Shown: positions 9,561-18,848, counted from the stretch's first letter. The stretch: 64,000 bases of DNA from Bacteroidota bacterium (GCA_024743405.1 JANSWP010000001.1:62001-126000); one strand, 5' to 3'. Program-made: numbers and translations. The notes: generated by a model from the letters alone, not told the origin.

Positions 9561-10373
9561 ATGCAGCTTTCAAAGATCATTTCCTTTCCCTTTATACTTA
9601 TCGGGTTGTATTATCTGTATATGGCTTTTGAATATGCTGGTGGAGACTATGCTTATTCTCTAATTGGTTATGTACTTGTATTGGCAGTTCTTTATATTCT
9701 TAGCCCTCAAATAGATTGGTGGTGGTATAATAAAAGACCTCCACGTTTACCAAATGCGATAAGACATTTATTAGATACAAATGTCCATTTTTATCAAAAT
9801 CTTTCTCCAGAAAAACAAACGCTTTTTCGCAATCGTATGGGGCTTTATCGCCATGCGGTAGAATTCATGCCTCAAGCGATGGAAGAAGTACCCCTCGATA
9901 TCCAATATGCAGCTGCAGCTTCGGTAGTTACACTCACTTTAAATCAGGAAGATTTTTTGTTAAATAAATTTGAACACATCATTGCTTATCCTCATCCATT
10001 TCCATCACCTCAACACCCTGAAGACTGGCACACTTCTGAGCATTTTGAAGAAGATGGTGCCATTCTATTTTCAATTGAACATTTGATGAAGGGTTTTCTG
10101 GAATCCAGAAAATATTTTCATACAGGGCTTTATGAATATGCTCGAATATACCAGACTACATACCCCGATAAAAATTATCCAGTTTTAGGAAAAGATATCT
10201 GGCCTAAAATTGAAGCTGTGAGTGGATTTAAAAGAGAAGGAATAGAAAAATGGATTGGCTTACCAGAGGTTGACTTATATGCTATTTGTACCGTTTTATA
10301 TTTTGTTTTTCCAAAAAAAATGGCACAACTTATGCCAAACGTTCATACTCAACTAACATCGATTTTCTGCTAA
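9561..10373 (+). CDS. MtfA (M90)-family protein lacking the HEXXH zinc motif
   Basis: The 270-residue protein starts with two hydrophobic segments (IISFPFILIGLYYLYMAF, YSLIGYVLVLAVLYIL). A domain with the layout of MtfA peptidases follows: YAAAASVVTLTLN, FEHIIAYPHPF, GAILFSIEHLMKGF, and a C-terminal YAICTVLYFVFPKKMAQLMP. MtfA is a zinc peptidase that in enterobacteria also binds the repressor Mlc. Where family members have the zinc-binding HEFAH, this protein reads YEYAR (in FHTGLYEYARIY), so both metal-binding His residues are missing. It is therefore probably a non-catalytic family member. The ATG at 9561 is preferred over an upstream in-frame TTG at 9468, because the extra residues look like translated spacer. 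Confidence 0.7.
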   Translation: MQLSKIISFPFILIGLYYLYMAFEYAGGDYAYSLIGYVLVLAVLYILSPQIDWWWYNKRPPRLPNAIRHLLDTNVHFYQNLSPEKQTLFRNRMGLYRHAVEFMPQAMEEVPLDIQYAAAASVVTLTLNQEDFLLNKFEHIIAYPHPFPSPQHPEDWHTSEHFEEDGAILFSIEHLMKGFLESRKYFHTGLYEYARIYQTTYPDKNYPVLGKDIWPKIEAVSGFKREGIEKWIGLPEVDLYAICTVLYFVFPKKMAQLMPNVHTQLTSIFC

Positions 10374-10390
10374 TTTTTGTTCATACTCCT

Positions 10391-11185
10391 TCAATAATTA
10401 GAAATAAAAATTTCGGTAGCTTTCTGTCGAGTTTCAACCCCAACGTTCCGCATTCCATAAGTTAATTCCCAATCTTCAATATGAGCAAAGGAGAATAAAT
10501 CTCGAATATAAGGGCTATCATCATAGGTAATTAACCATTTATGTGGGCAATTTTTCATTACTTCGGCAAAGCGCTCATGGTCAAAAATTTTATGCAGATT
10601 TCCATTTTTTCCATAAAGGGCAGATTGAGTGGCAGAGTAATATGGCGGATCTAAAAAGATGAAAACATTTTCGCCATCTGCTTCGATGACGTTTTGAAAA
10701 TCGTCATTAGTTATTATGACATTTTCGAGAAGAGATTCGATTTTCACAACCCGATCAATACTCGATTCTGTAAAACGCTTTTGAAAAGCTTGTTCTGAAA
10801 ATCCACCGCTTTCACTTGTACCAGAAAAGGTGATTCGATTGAGGATAAAAAAAGCAGCCCCTATTTCTAGGTCTGAAAATTCGGAAATATTATCTAGTAA
10901 AAACCGATGTAATACTCTTCCATTTTTGAATTTTCGACGCCATATCCAGATTTGATTGATTAAGCCCTCCATATCTTTTTGAGCCATTTCCCAAAACTTG
11001 AAGAGCTTTACATAAATATCATTTATCCAGAATTTTTTATCTGGGAAATTTTGTCGACAATGAATAAAAACTGAACCGCCTCCAATAAATGGTTCCCTAT
11101 ATTCATCAAATGAAGGAATACGTGGCCCAATTTGCTTAATTGCCCGACTTTTACCGCCCGGATATCGAAGTGGCGTTTTTATCAT
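10391..11185 (-). CDS. D12-class DNA N6-adenine methyltransferase
   Basis: A Dam-type enzyme, 264 residues, that transfers methyl from S-adenosylmethionine to adenine in DNA. Seen are the N-terminal [16 protein letters not shown], the SAM-binding motif [11 protein letters not shown] and the catalytic [12 protein letters not shown] (DPPY motif IV); [13 protein letters not shown] follows. Its ATG overlaps the end of prfC by four bases (ATGA), so it is probably translated by coupling. No restriction endonuclease gene is nearby, so it looks like an orphan (solitary) methyltransferase. The recognition site cannot be read from the sequence. Confidence 0.9.
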   Translation of the reverse strand: MIKTPLRYPGGKSRAIKQIGPRIPSFDEYREPFIGGGSVFIHCRQNFPDKKFWINDIYVKLFKFWEMAQKDMEGLINQIWIWRRKFKNGRVLHRFLLDNISEFSDLEIGAAFFILNRITFSGTSESGGFSEQAFQKRFTESSIDRVVKIESLLENVIITNDDFQNVIEADGENVFIFLDPPYYSATQSALYGKNGNLHKIFDHERFAEVMKNCPHKWLITYDDSPYIRDLFSFAHIEDWELTYGMRNVGVETRQKATEIFISNY

Positions 11186-12768
11186 TTAGAAAATTCACTG
11201 GTGAAATGGAAATTAACTTGCTCATGATTCTCCTGAGCCATTTGTAACATCCAAGCACTTTCAGCCAAAAAGACTAGATTCCCATCTTTATCTCTCGCAA
11301 TATCGTTTCTTCGACGTTGCATAAATTCTTTCAAAGCTTGATCATCATCACAAGTGATCCAACAAGCTTTATGCATTCGAATTGGCTCATAATTACAAGA
11401 CGCGCCATACTCATGTTTGAGCCGATATTGAATTACTTCAAATTGAAGTGCCCCCACCGTTCCGATAATTTTTCGACCATTATTTTCTTTGGTAAAAAGC
11501 TGTGCAACCCCTTCGTCCATCAATTGCTTTAAGCCTTTGTTAAGTTGCTTTTGCTTCATAGGGTCTGCATTATTCACATAACGAAATTGCTCTGGAGAGA
11601 AGCTGGGAATCCCTTTAAAATGCAAAACTTCTCCTCCAGTCAGCGTATCTCCAATTTTGAAATTCCCCGAGTCATAGAGTCCAACCACATCTCCTGGAAA
11701 AGCATCATCAATTACGCTTTTTTTGGATGCCATAAAGGTCGTCGGATTGGCGAATTTCATTTGGCGTTCTTGCCGAACATGTAGGTAATTGGTGTTTCGC
11801 TCAAACTTTCCTGAACAAACTCGCAAGAAGGCAATTCTATCCCGATGTTTTGGATCCATATTCGCATGAATTTTAAACACAAAACCAGAAAATTCATCCT
11901 CATAAGGGTCAATCATCCTTTCTTCAGTAGGGCGAGGTAGAGGTGTTGGCGCAATTTCAACAAAGCAATCAAGCATTTCTTTTACCCCAAAATTATTAAT
12001 CGCACTTCCAAAAAACACAGGCGACAACTCTCCTTCTAAATAATATTCACGGTCAAATTCCATATATAAGTCATTGACCATTTTTACCTCTGACCTTAAC
12101 TCTTCCGCTGCCGTTTCGCCGACATACTCTTCTAATTCCTTACTTTCTAAGTCTGTAATTTCAATTAAATCTTCCTCATTTTGTTTGCCATGCGATCGAA
12201 AAAGCACTAATTTCTGCTCATACATATTATATACACCCTGAAACCGCTGCCCCATTCCAATTGGCCAACTCATTGGTCGAACACTCAACCCAAGTTTTTC
12301 TTCCAATTCATCCAATAAATCAAAACTATCTTTTCCTTCTCTATCCATTTTATTGATAAAGACTATAATTGGGGTTTTTCGCATGCGGCAGACTTCGACC
12401 AGTTTTTCGGTTTGTTCCTCAACTCCTTTCGCAACATCAATAACAACAATGACACTATCGACGGCTGTCAGTGTTCGAAAGGTATCTTCGGCAAAATCTT
12501 TGTGACCAGGCGTATCTAAAATATTAATTTTCAAACCTCTATACTCAAAACCCATGACAGAAGTGGCTACAGAAATCCCTCTTTGTTTCTCGATTTCCAT
12601 AAAGTCAGAAGTTGCCGTCTTTTTTATTTTATTGGACTTGACTGCACCTGCTACTTGTATTGCCCCACCAAAAAGGAGGAGTTTTTCTGTTAAGGTAGTC
12701 TTCCCTGCATCCGGGTGACTAACGATTCCAAAAGTCTTTCTTTTGTTTATTTCTTCTGTAAAACTCAT
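11182..12768 (-). CDS. prfC: Peptide chain release factor 3
   Basis: RF3 is the GTPase that ejects RF1 or RF2 from the ribosome after peptide release. The 528-residue protein has the full set of G motifs: G1 [15 protein letters not shown] near residues 17-30, the RF3-type switch region [21 protein letters not shown]3 [12 protein letters not shown] and G4 INKMDREG. An EF-G-like domain II and the RF3 C-terminal domain follow ([20 protein letters not shown]). Length is normal. A TACCTTTG box lies 80 bases upstream. It is the first gene of a two-gene unit with the adenine methyltransferase. Confidence 0.96.
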   Translation of the reverse strand: MSFTEEINKRKTFGIVSHPDAGKTTLTEKLLLFGGAIQVAGAVKSNKIKKTATSDFMEIEKQRGISVATSVMGFEYRGLKINILDTPGHKDFAEDTFRTLTAVDSVIVVIDVAKGVEEQTEKLVEVCRMRKTPIIVFINKMDREGKDSFDLLDELEEKLGLSVRPMSWPIGMGQRFQGVYNMYEQKLVLFRSHGKQNEEDLIEITDLESKELEEYVGETAAEELRSEVKMVNDLYMEFDREYYLEGELSPVFFGSAINNFGVKEMLDCFVEIAPTPLPRPTEERMIDPYEDEFSGFVFKIHANMDPKHRDRIAFLRVCSGKFERNTNYLHVRQERQMKFANPTTFMASKKSVIDDAFPGDVVGLYDSGNFKIGDTLTGGEVLHFKGIPSFSPEQFRYVNNADPMKQKQLNKGLKQLMDEGVAQLFTKENNGRKIIGTVGALQFEVIQYRLKHEYGASCNYEPIRMHKACWITCDDDQALKEFMQRRRNDIARDKDGNLVFLAESAWMLQMAQENHEQVNFHFTSEFSK

Positions 12769-12847
12769 TAATTCAATTCAACGGTTGACATTAGTATAGT
12801 TGGCAGTTTGACTACGAACTAATCAATGACCTTTTAAAAATGAGGCG

Positions 12848-12855
12848 CAAAGGTA
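12848..12855 (-). promoter_or_regulatory. Putative -7 box of the prfC promoter
   Basis: CAAAGGTA on the plus strand is TACCTTTG on the coding strand and matches TAnnTTTG. The spacing to the prfC ATG gives a leader of about 75 nt. A second match, TAACTTTG, lies at 12947-12954. Confidence 0.5.
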
Positions 12856-13024
12856 AATATTTAAGATTTCAATTTGAAATACTTCTAAACAGATGAAAAG
12901 CTGCCAATTTATGCCAAAATGAACCAGAGATTATTTAGTTTTGCGGCAAAGTTAAAAACCTTAAGTCAGGTACAGGATTCGAAAATTCGTATCACGTAAA
13001 ATCTGGCTACTTAAATCATAAAAA

Positions 13025-13180
13025 ATGGCTAGCGAAAAATCTTCAAATATGAAAACTTGGGCATTATTTGCCTTTTGGACAATTGTCACTTTAGGAATGT
13101 TAGTTACAGTGCCTCAATGGTTTTGGTTAGCACTACCTTTCATGCTTACTTACTTAGTTCAAGCAATGGGTGTAATGTAA
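13025..13180 (+). CDS. Small membrane protein of unknown function (51 aa)
   Basis: An ATG at 13025 opens a 51-codon frame, beginning MASEKSSNMKTWALFAFW and ending YLVQAMGVM. After a short polar N-terminus the protein is almost wholly hydrophobic and aromatic. It has two probable membrane segments (TWALFAFWTIVTLGMLVTV and WFWLALPFMLTYLVQAM) joined by a tight PQ turn. A strong hairpin lies 13 bases beyond the stop, as expected for a separately transcribed gene. I do not recognise the family. It is too short for composition statistics, so reality rests on its clear membrane-protein character and its position between transcription signals. Confidence 0.55.
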   Translation: MASEKSSNMKTWALFAFWTIVTLGMLVTVPQWFWLALPFMLTYLVQAMGVM

Positions 13181-13193
13181 CAGCTGGTTCAAT

Positions 13194-13224
13194 CAAATGC
13201 AAACCAATGATTGGTTTGCATTTG
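13194..13224 (+). terminator. Hairpin after the small membrane protein gene
   Basis: CAAATGCAAACCAA (13194-13207) and TTGGTTTGCATTTG (13211-13224) form a perfect 14-bp stem with loop TGA. There is no long T run, only a T/C-rich stretch downstream, so termination efficiency is uncertain. Confidence 0.55.
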
Positions 13225-13322
13225 GTGTTCAATCCTTTACCTTTCCTCTCGACTTTCACCCACATTTATAGGCTTTTCACCGAATAAAGGTGCCTAAAAG
13301 GCACAATTCCCACCCCGTTTTC

Positions 13323-13330
13323 TATTTTTG
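13323..13330 (+). promoter_or_regulatory. Putative -7 box upstream of lgt
   Basis: TATTTTTG matches TAnnTTTG. If used, the transcript would run through palindromic repeat copy B before reaching lgt at 13550. No clear -33 element is visible. Confidence 0.35.
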
Positions 13331-13375
13331 CCAAATCAGAAGAAGACGGTCTTACTGATTATTCTATTTTGTAGG

Positions 13376-13525
13376 TACCAAGCCAATATTGACAATATCA
13401 AATTTCAGTTTCTTTTTTTCTCTCACTGTGTTAAAAGTACTAAGGCTATGACTGCGTTTTTTGCCTTGTGAGAGAAAAAAATAATTCAAAAATTTATTCT
13501 AGACTTAATATTGCTCGCTTACTTA
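13376..13525 (+). repeat. Palindromic repeat family, copy B
   Basis: A 150-bp element. The outer arms TACCAAGCCAATATT (13376-13390) and AATATTGCTCGCTTACTTA (13507-13525) pair weakly. An inner perfect inverted repeat TTTTTTTCTCTCAC/GTGAGAGAAAAAAA flanks the core GTGTTAAAAGTAC ... GCGTTTTTTGCCT. The apical hairpin is degenerate here. The right 70 bases are nearly identical to copy C. The end of the element lies 25 bases before the lgt start. Confidence 0.75.
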
Positions 13526-13549
13526 CATCAAAAAATCGTACATCAAAAT

Positions 13550-14779
13550 ATGTTTCCAGACTTATCCTATATTTTTAATTTCCTTTTTGGAACCGCGACT
13601 GATAATTGGACTTCCATTTTCAAAACCTTTGGTTTATTACTTGTTTTCGCAATTCTCTCTGCGGCTTGGGTCTTATACTATTTACTAAAAAAGAAAGCCG
13701 AACAAGGCATTTTTACACCTGAAAAAGTTAAAGTAAAAATTGGCGAACCCGCCTCTATCTGGGATATGGCCTCTAATGGAATTTTCGGGTTTATTTTAGG
13801 TTTTAAGCTGGTCTATATCTTCCAAAATTTTGCTGAATTTCAGGCTGACCCTGCTAGTGTTGTGCTTTCTTCAAAAGGGGTAGCTTGGGCAGGTATTGCC
13901 GGAGCCATTATTTTCGCATTCATCCGTTATTGGGAAAAGAAAAAGGAAGCTTTGCCTAAACCAAAGGAGGTTACACAAATGTTGTACCCACACGATAAAA
14001 TTGGAGATGTAACCATTGTCGCTGCGATTTGTGGAATTGTTGGAGCTCGTCTTTTTTCGATTTTAGAAGAGCCTTCTGTATTCTTTTCAGACCCGATTGG
14101 AACCTTGTTTTCTGGAAGTGGCTTGACTATTTATGGAGGTTTAATCTTGGGTTTTATAGGCGTACTATGGTGGTTGAAAAAACATAAAATTCCAACTTAT
14201 CATTTTTTGGATGCCCTTGCAATCGCTTACGTAATTGCCTATGGTGTAGGTCGGATGGGTTGCCAACTAGCAGGAGATGGAGACTGGGGAATCATAGCAG
14301 CAGCCATTCCCGAATGGTGGTTTTTGCCAGACTGGCTGTGGGCTTACTCTTTTCCTAATAACGTAAATAATGCAGGAGAATTAATGGCCATGTGTGATAC
14401 CGATTGCTGGGCACAGATTGTCAGTGACCGCTCTATGTCAATCGAAATGAAATGTCAACAATGTTGTGGCGTTAACTATTGTCATCAATTATCTCCACCC
14501 GTCTACCCCACTCCTATATATGAAACGATAGCCTCCTTTCTGACGGCTGGCATTCTTTACCTACTTTCAAAACGATTTTCTACACCAGGAATGGTTTTTT
14601 ATATCTATCTAATCTTCAATGGAATAGAACGATTTTTTGTAGAAAAAATTCGGGTAAATGTGACTTATGAGATTATGGGAAGTGAGATTACTCAAGCAGA
14701 AATCATTTCGGTTGTATTGTTTATTATCGGAATTGTAGGGGCTTTGGTTCTGTGGAAAAAATCGCAGGCAAAGGCATAA
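13550..14779 (+). CDS. lgt: Prolipoprotein diacylglyceryl transferase
   Basis: Lgt is the inner-membrane enzyme that adds diacylglycerol to the lipobox cysteine of prelipoproteins. The protein (409 residues from the ATG at 13550) has about seven or more hydrophobic segments. It carries the family signature in the form YGVGRMGCQLAGDGDWG, a conserved PTPIYETIASFL and a C-terminal IYLIFNGIERFFVEKIRVN. It is longer than the roughly 280 residues usual in proteobacteria. The extra length is an N-terminal membrane/lysine region and an insertion with several Cys (CDTDCWAQ, MKCQQCCGVNYC). An in-frame TTG at 13511 would start inside the end of repeat copy B, so I prefer 13550 (MFPDLSYIF). Confidence 0.9.
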   Translation: MFPDLSYIFNFLFGTATDNWTSIFKTFGLLLVFAILSAAWVLYYLLKKKAEQGIFTPEKVKVKIGEPASIWDMASNGIFGFILGFKLVYIFQNFAEFQADPASVVLSSKGVAWAGIAGAIIFAFIRYWEKKKEALPKPKEVTQMLYPHDKIGDVTIVAAICGIVGARLFSILEEPSVFFSDPIGTLFSGSGLTIYGGLILGFIGVLWWLKKHKIPTYHFLDALAIAYVIAYGVGRMGCQLAGDGDWGIIAAAIPEWWFLPDWLWAYSFPNNVNNAGELMAMCDTDCWAQIVSDRSMSIEMKCQQCCGVNYCHQLSPPVYPTPIYETIASFLTAGILYLLSKRFSTPGMVFYIYLIFNGIERFFVEKIRVNVTYEIMGSEITQAEIISVVLFIIGIVGALVLWKKSQAKA

Positions 14780-14803
14780 TTCGTTATGATTTTTGATTTT
14801 TAT

Positions 14804-14838
14804 AAAAAGTGAAAGACGTCTTCCGTCTTTCACTTTTT
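14804..14838. terminator. Bidirectional terminator between lgt and the Crp-family gene
   Basis: AAAAAGTGAAAGACG (14804-14818) and CGTCTTTCACTTTTT (14824-14838) form a perfect 15-bp stem. There are T-rich tails on both strands, and the two genes converge on it. Confidence 0.85.
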
Positions 14839-14843
14839 CTGCT

Positions 14844-15533
14844 TTAAGCCTTTCCTTCACTCTCCAAATTCGACATATCTCTAATCAATAATCGACGCCG
14901 ATTAAATGTAAGGATATTTTTATTTCTTAACTCATTCAAAACAGTAGTCACCGTCTGGCGTGAGGTTGCAGTCAAATTAGCAATTTCTTGGTGGGTCATA
15001 AATTTTCGTACCAACATCTCATAACCAACTCTTTGTCCTTTTTTATCCGCCAGATTTTTCAAAAATTCAATAATACGCGTTCTGGAATCTTTAAAAACCA
15101 AGGACTCTAACCGTTGCTCCATCTCTAGCATTCGATTACCCATTATTTTCATCAAGAAGAGGTTCAAGCCACTATGGTTTCTCATCAAGCTTTTCATCTC
15201 ATCTTTACCCACTATACATGTCGTTGTTTTTTCCATAGCGACTGCAAAATTACGTCGTTTTTCTTCTCCAATTATTGACAATTCTCCAAAAACTTCCCCT
15301 CTTCCTAAAATCGCCTTTGTAATTTCTTTACCACTGTCACTATGGGCTCCAATTTTCACCCGTCCTTCAAAAAGAAAGAAAATTTTATCTGATAAGTCAT
15401 CTGGAAAATAAATGTATTCTCCTTTTGAAAATTCTTTGTGTGGAAAGTGCTCTTGGTTAAAAGATAATTTTTGAGGACAAAAAATACCCGTAACATCAAT
15501 ATTCTCAAGATACCAAAGAGATTGATCATTCAT
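14844..15533 (-). CDS. Crp/Fnr-family transcriptional regulator
   Basis: This 229-residue DNA-binding regulator has an N-terminal cyclic-nucleotide-binding-type beta-roll (GEYIYFPDDLSDKIFFLFEG, then GEVFGELSIIGEEKR). A long dimerisation helix (LMKIMGNRMLEMEQRLESL) and a C-terminal Crp-type winged helix (MTHQEIANLTATSRQTVTTV recognition region) follow. It has no cluster of N-terminal cysteines for an FNR-type iron-sulfur centre. The effector and targets cannot be deduced. It reads divergently from the AraC-family gene, with a 286-bp space between them. Confidence 0.9.
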   Translation of the reverse strand: MNDQSLWYLENIDVTGIFCPQKLSFNQEHFPHKEFSKGEYIYFPDDLSDKIFFLFEGRVKIGAHSDSGKEITKAILGRGEVFGELSIIGEEKRRNFAVAMEKTTTCIVGKDEMKSLMRNHSGLNLFLMKIMGNRMLEMEQRLESLVFKDSRTRIIEFLKNLADKKGQRVGYEMLVRKFMTHQEIANLTATSRQTVTTVLNELRNKNILTFNRRRLLIRDMSNLESEGKA

Positions 15534-15819
15534 TTTATGATAGTAGTTAGTAATTGGAAAATTAGAAAGCTAATTAGAACTTCAAAGAAAAACATGAATT
15601 CCGAGTATTCAGATTAACAACAAAAATCCTAGACTGTTTAAGTGTCCTGATTGCTACAATATTTATTTTTGATACAAAGACCCCCATAAATTAAAGATAT
15701 ACATTTTCTTTTGGGCAACTTTGTCTATATATAACCTGTCCTTATCAATTAACTTTCCTAATATCATTGTCGATTACAACTTTTGGGTTCAATAAAATTC
15801 AGGATTAAAATCTAAAGCT

Positions 15820-16731
15820 ATGATTTCGCTAACAGATAAGGTACAAGTTCATAAATTTGGTGAAGATCTTTCCAATTTAGATCTCAACTTCGACAATAAA
15901 ATTATTCATTCTATTACCAAAGAATTTGATAAAAAAGTGGAAGATTCTGGCTTATCAATCAAAATGGGTGTAAGGGGTACAGAAAACTACTTTATCAATA
16001 ATGAAAAATTTACCGTCACTCCAAATAATTTCTTAATCGTCAATAAACATCAGCAGTTTCAATGTCATTTAAAGTCTAAAGAAGACATTGAAGCACTTTG
16101 TCTTTATGTCAGTACAGATATCGTTAGTGAAGTATATTCGAATGTAAGTGCTCAAAAGTCAGAAAACCTAGACGCTCCTTTTGAAAAGAAAAATACCCCT
16201 CAACCTTTTTGGGAAAGGTTGTATGATTTAGCGGAAGATGAGTTGGGTACTTTTTTAATTCAAGCAAGAAATCAACTACTCCAACCTAACGGTTCTGAAG
16301 TCTTAAATTATACTACATTTTATTATACACTTGCAGAGAAGCTTTTGGAAAGTCAGTTGAATATGAATACGCAAGTGAATAAAATTGATTCAGCGAAATT
16401 ATCCACACGTAAAGAACTATTTAGCAGATTGACATCAGCTCGCAGTTATATTTTCGATAATTTCAAATCTAATATCCAATTGGACGAACTCTCCAAAATT
16501 GCCCTATTGTCCAAATATCACTTACTTCGAACCTATAAGAAAGTATTCGAAATTACGCCTTACCAAGAAGTTCTAAAATTGCGACTTGATTCCGCAAAGA
16601 AAATGATGCAAACAGATAGAAACTTAGAAGAGATTGCTTTTGAAGTAGGTTTTTCAGATAGAAGATCTTTTACAAAAGCATTTAAAAAGGAAGAAGGAGT
16701 TTCACCTTCTTTGTATCGAAAGATTGGATAG
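15820..16731 (+). CDS. AraC-family transcriptional regulator
   Basis: This 303-residue regulator has a variable N-terminal half (an AraC-type cupin-like sensor region, NNEKFTVTPNNFLIVNKHQQ). The C-terminal double helix-turn-helix runs from about residue 205: first HTH LDELSKIALLSKYHLLRTYK, second HTH LEEIAFEVGFSDRRSFTKAF, ending in the family tail GVSPSLYRK. The first HTH is preceded by a helical linker (RLTSARSYIFDNF). No substrate gene lies directly downstream, since pgi converges from the other side. Its target is therefore unknown. Confidence 0.9.
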   Translation: MISLTDKVQVHKFGEDLSNLDLNFDNKIIHSITKEFDKKVEDSGLSIKMGVRGTENYFINNEKFTVTPNNFLIVNKHQQFQCHLKSKEDIEALCLYVSTDIVSEVYSNVSAQKSENLDAPFEKKNTPQPFWERLYDLAEDELGTFLIQARNQLLQPNGSEVLNYTTFYYTLAEKLLESQLNMNTQVNKIDSAKLSTRKELFSRLTSARSYIFDNFKSNIQLDELSKIALLSKYHLLRTYKKVFEITPYQEVLKLRLDSAKKMMQTDRNLEEIAFEVGFSDRRSFTKAFKKEEGVSPSLYRKIG

Positions 16732-16737
16732 AAAATT

Positions 16738-16779
16738 ATTGATTGTGTTGGATACATAACCGAACCCAACACAATCAAT
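16738..16779. terminator. Terminator hairpin between convergent AraC gene and pgi
   Basis: ATTGATTGTGTTGG (16738-16751) pairs perfectly with CCAACACAATCAAT (16766-16779). It lies just after the AraC-family stop codon and just before the pgi stop codon. Confidence 0.7.
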
Positions 16780-16791
16780 TAACCTATAACA

Positions 16792-18108
16792 TTAGCTCTC
16801 ATAGCCAGGCTTCCCTAATAATTGAAACATTTTTCGTTTATAGGCTTCAACACCAGGTTGGTCAAATGGATTGACGCCAAGCAAATACCCACTCACAGCG
16901 CAAGCTTTCTCAAAAAAGTAAAACAAATACCCTAAGTGAAAGGGGGTTGCCTCTGGAATATTGATGATCAAGTTTGGAACGCCTCCCTCTATATGTGCCA
17001 TTAAAGTTCCTTCTGCGGCTTTTTTGTTGACATAATCGAATGACTCACCCGCTAAATAATTTAAACCATCCAAATTAGCCTCATCGGCTTCAATTTTAAA
17101 ATCAATTTCAGGACGTTCAATTTGTATAAGTGTCTCAAAAATATGCCTGCGACCGTCTTGTATATATTGTCCTAAAGAATGTAAATCAGCCGTAAAATTG
17201 GCCGAAGCTGGAAAAATTCCTTTTCCATCTTTTCCTTCTGATTCTCCATATAATTGTTTCCACCATTCTGCGATATACATTAATCGAGGTTCATAATTAA
17301 TCAACATTTCAATGGCTTTTCCTTTTCGATAAAGGATATTTCGTAAAGCAACATATTGATAACAGGCATTCGCCTCAAAAGAAGATTGGAAATCTTTTCG
17401 AGCACTCGCTGCACCATTCATAAGGTCTTTAATATTAGCCCCAGAAACCGCAATTGGCAACAATCCGACTGCTGTTAATACTGAAAATCGCCCACCTACA
17501 TCATTAGGAACTACAAAAGTTTCATAGCCTTCTTGAGTTGCTAACTTTTTTAATGCTCCTTTATCCTTGTCTGTCGTCGCGTAAATGCGCTCTTTTGCAC
17601 CTGATTTGCCATATTTTTCCTCTAATTTCTTTTTGAATATTCGAAAAGCGATGGCAGGTTCTGTCGTCGTTCCAGATTTTGAAATGATATTAACAGAAAA
17701 ATCTCTCTCCCCCACTACCTCTAATAAGTGACTAATATACGTACCAGAAATATTGGTACCTGCAAAATAAATTTCTGGCGTTCTTCTTTTGTTTTTTGGT
17801 AGTGAATTATAAAACGAATGTCCTAAAAATTCAATCGCTGATTTTGCCCCCAAATACGAACCACCAATACCAATAACAATCAAAACTTCTGACTGATCTT
17901 GAATTTTTTTGGCTGCTTTTTCTATACGTCCAAACTCTGCTTTATCATGATTCTCGGGTAAATCAAGCCAACCCAAAAAATCATTCCCAGGTCCAGATTT
18001 TGACTCTAAAAGTGTAGCCGCATTTTCAATTTGACTAGCAATTATTTCTACCTCATGCGCTTGAACAAAGTTTTTCGCGTAAGAATAATCAAAGGTTAAC
18101 TTTTTCAT
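16792..18108 (-). CDS. pgi: Glucose-6-phosphate isomerase
   Basis: This enzyme interconverts glucose 6-phosphate and fructose 6-phosphate in glycolysis and gluconeogenesis. The 438-residue protein has the SIS fold: the sugar-phosphate loop [17 protein letters not shown] near residues 79-95, [17 protein letters not shown] and the catalytic-region signature [20 protein letters not shown]. The C-terminal [16 protein letters not shown] is the PGI signature 2 end. The length matches the short (~440-450 aa) Firmicutes/Bacteroidota type rather than the 550-aa type. It is monocistronic; repeat copy D lies upstream. Confidence 0.95.
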   Translation of the reverse strand: MKKLTFDYSYAKNFVQAHEVEIIASQIENAATLLESKSGPGNDFLGWLDLPENHDKAEFGRIEKAAKKIQDQSEVLIVIGIGGSYLGAKSAIEFLGHSFYNSLPKNKRRTPEIYFAGTNISGTYISHLLEVVGERDFSVNIISKSGTTTEPAIAFRIFKKKLEEKYGKSGAKERIYATTDKDKGALKKLATQEGYETFVVPNDVGGRFSVLTAVGLLPIAVSGANIKDLMNGAASARKDFQSSFEANACYQYVALRNILYRKGKAIEMLINYEPRLMYIAEWWKQLYGESEGKDGKGIFPASANFTADLHSLGQYIQDGRRHIFETLIQIERPEIDFKIEADEANLDGLNYLAGESFDYVNKKAAEGTLMAHIEGGVPNLIINIPEATPFHLGYLFYFFEKACAVSGYLLGVNPFDQPGVEAYKRKMFQLLGKPGYES

Positions 18109-18244
18109 TTAAAAAAGATTAAGTGAATGATGATTTGGTAAAGGCAAGTAAATATTAAGATGTGGTGGATTTCGCCTCAAAAATAATGATTTCGACATAG
18201 TGACATATTTTGAGTACAATAATTATTTGTTTATTTTCATATTT

Positions 18245-18404
18245 AGTGATGGTTAAATAATAATTAGTCAATTTTGACTGGCTGTTTTTTTGCTATACTT
18301 CGTCAGAAAGCCTCGCCGACGCCCTGCGTCGCCTACATTTTCTTCCTAGTCTAACAAAAAAACAGCCTACTCAAAACTTAACAACTTATTTTTAAACCAT
18401 CACT
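18245..18404 (+). repeat. Palindromic repeat family, copy D
   Basis: A 160-bp palindrome between divergent pgi and the YraN-family gene. The outer arms are AGTGATGGTTAAATAA (18245-18260) and a right end finishing TTTAAACCATCACT (18404). A perfect inner inverted pair is GGCTGTTTTTTTG/CAAAAAAACAGCC. The apical hairpin is GACGC-CCT-GCGTC (18318-18330), followed by GCCTACATTTTCTTCCT, a diverged form of the conserved core. Confidence 0.75.
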
Positions 18405-18442
18405 TAGGAAAATTTCGAACCTTAAAAAACACCCCTCCTATT

Positions 18443-18811
18443 ATGGCAAAACATCTCGAAACTGGTCAAAAGGGTGAAAAAATCGCCACCCAATTCCTGA
18501 TCAATAAAAACTGGAAAATATTGGAAACCAATTGGCGTTTCAGCCGAGCAGAGGTAGATATCATTGCTAAAGATTTAGACACTTTAGTTTTTGTAGAAGT
18601 CAAAACACGCAGTTATGATTATTATGGAAAACCAGATGCCTTTATTAATAAAAAAAAGGAATTATTCATGGCGGATGCTGCCGCTGTTTATATGGAAAAA
18701 ATAGGTCATGAATGGGAAATTCGATTCGATGTGATTTCGGTCTTAATGAATGGAAAAGAAGACTATCAAATCCAGCATTTTAAAGATGCCTTTTTTCCCG
18801 GACTGACATAA
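18443..18811 (+). CDS. YraN (UPF0102) family endonuclease-like protein
   Basis: A 122-residue protein with the UPF0102 pattern: GQKGEKIATQFLINKNWKIL, then RAEVDIIAKDLDTLVFVEVK (the E-x-D ... E-V-K nuclease-like core) and TRSYDYYGKPDAFINKKKE. The fold is that of restriction-endonuclease-like (PD-(D/E)XK) proteins and the core residues are present. The cellular role of the family is not established. It is a single gene, closed by a strong hairpin. The ATG at 18443 is the natural start, since the family begins just before the GQKGE motif. Confidence 0.85.
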   Translation: MAKHLETGQKGEKIATQFLINKNWKILETNWRFSRAEVDIIAKDLDTLVFVEVKTRSYDYYGKPDAFINKKKELFMADAAAVYMEKIGHEWEIRFDVISVLMNGKEDYQIQHFKDAFFPGLT

Positions 18812-18814
18812 AAA

Positions 18815-18848
18815 AAACTGTCCAAAAGAGACAACTTTTGGACAGTTT
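18815..18848. terminator. Terminator hairpin between YraN-family gene and clpX
   Basis: AAACTGTCCAAAAG (18815-18828) and CTTTTGGACAGTTT (18835-18848) form a perfect 14-bp stem with a six-base loop, between convergent genes. Confidence 0.8.

Noticed and set aside
10391-11185. Restriction-modification system
   Set aside because: Only the methyltransferase is present. The neighbours are prfC and an MtfA-like protein, with no endonuclease or specificity subunit.
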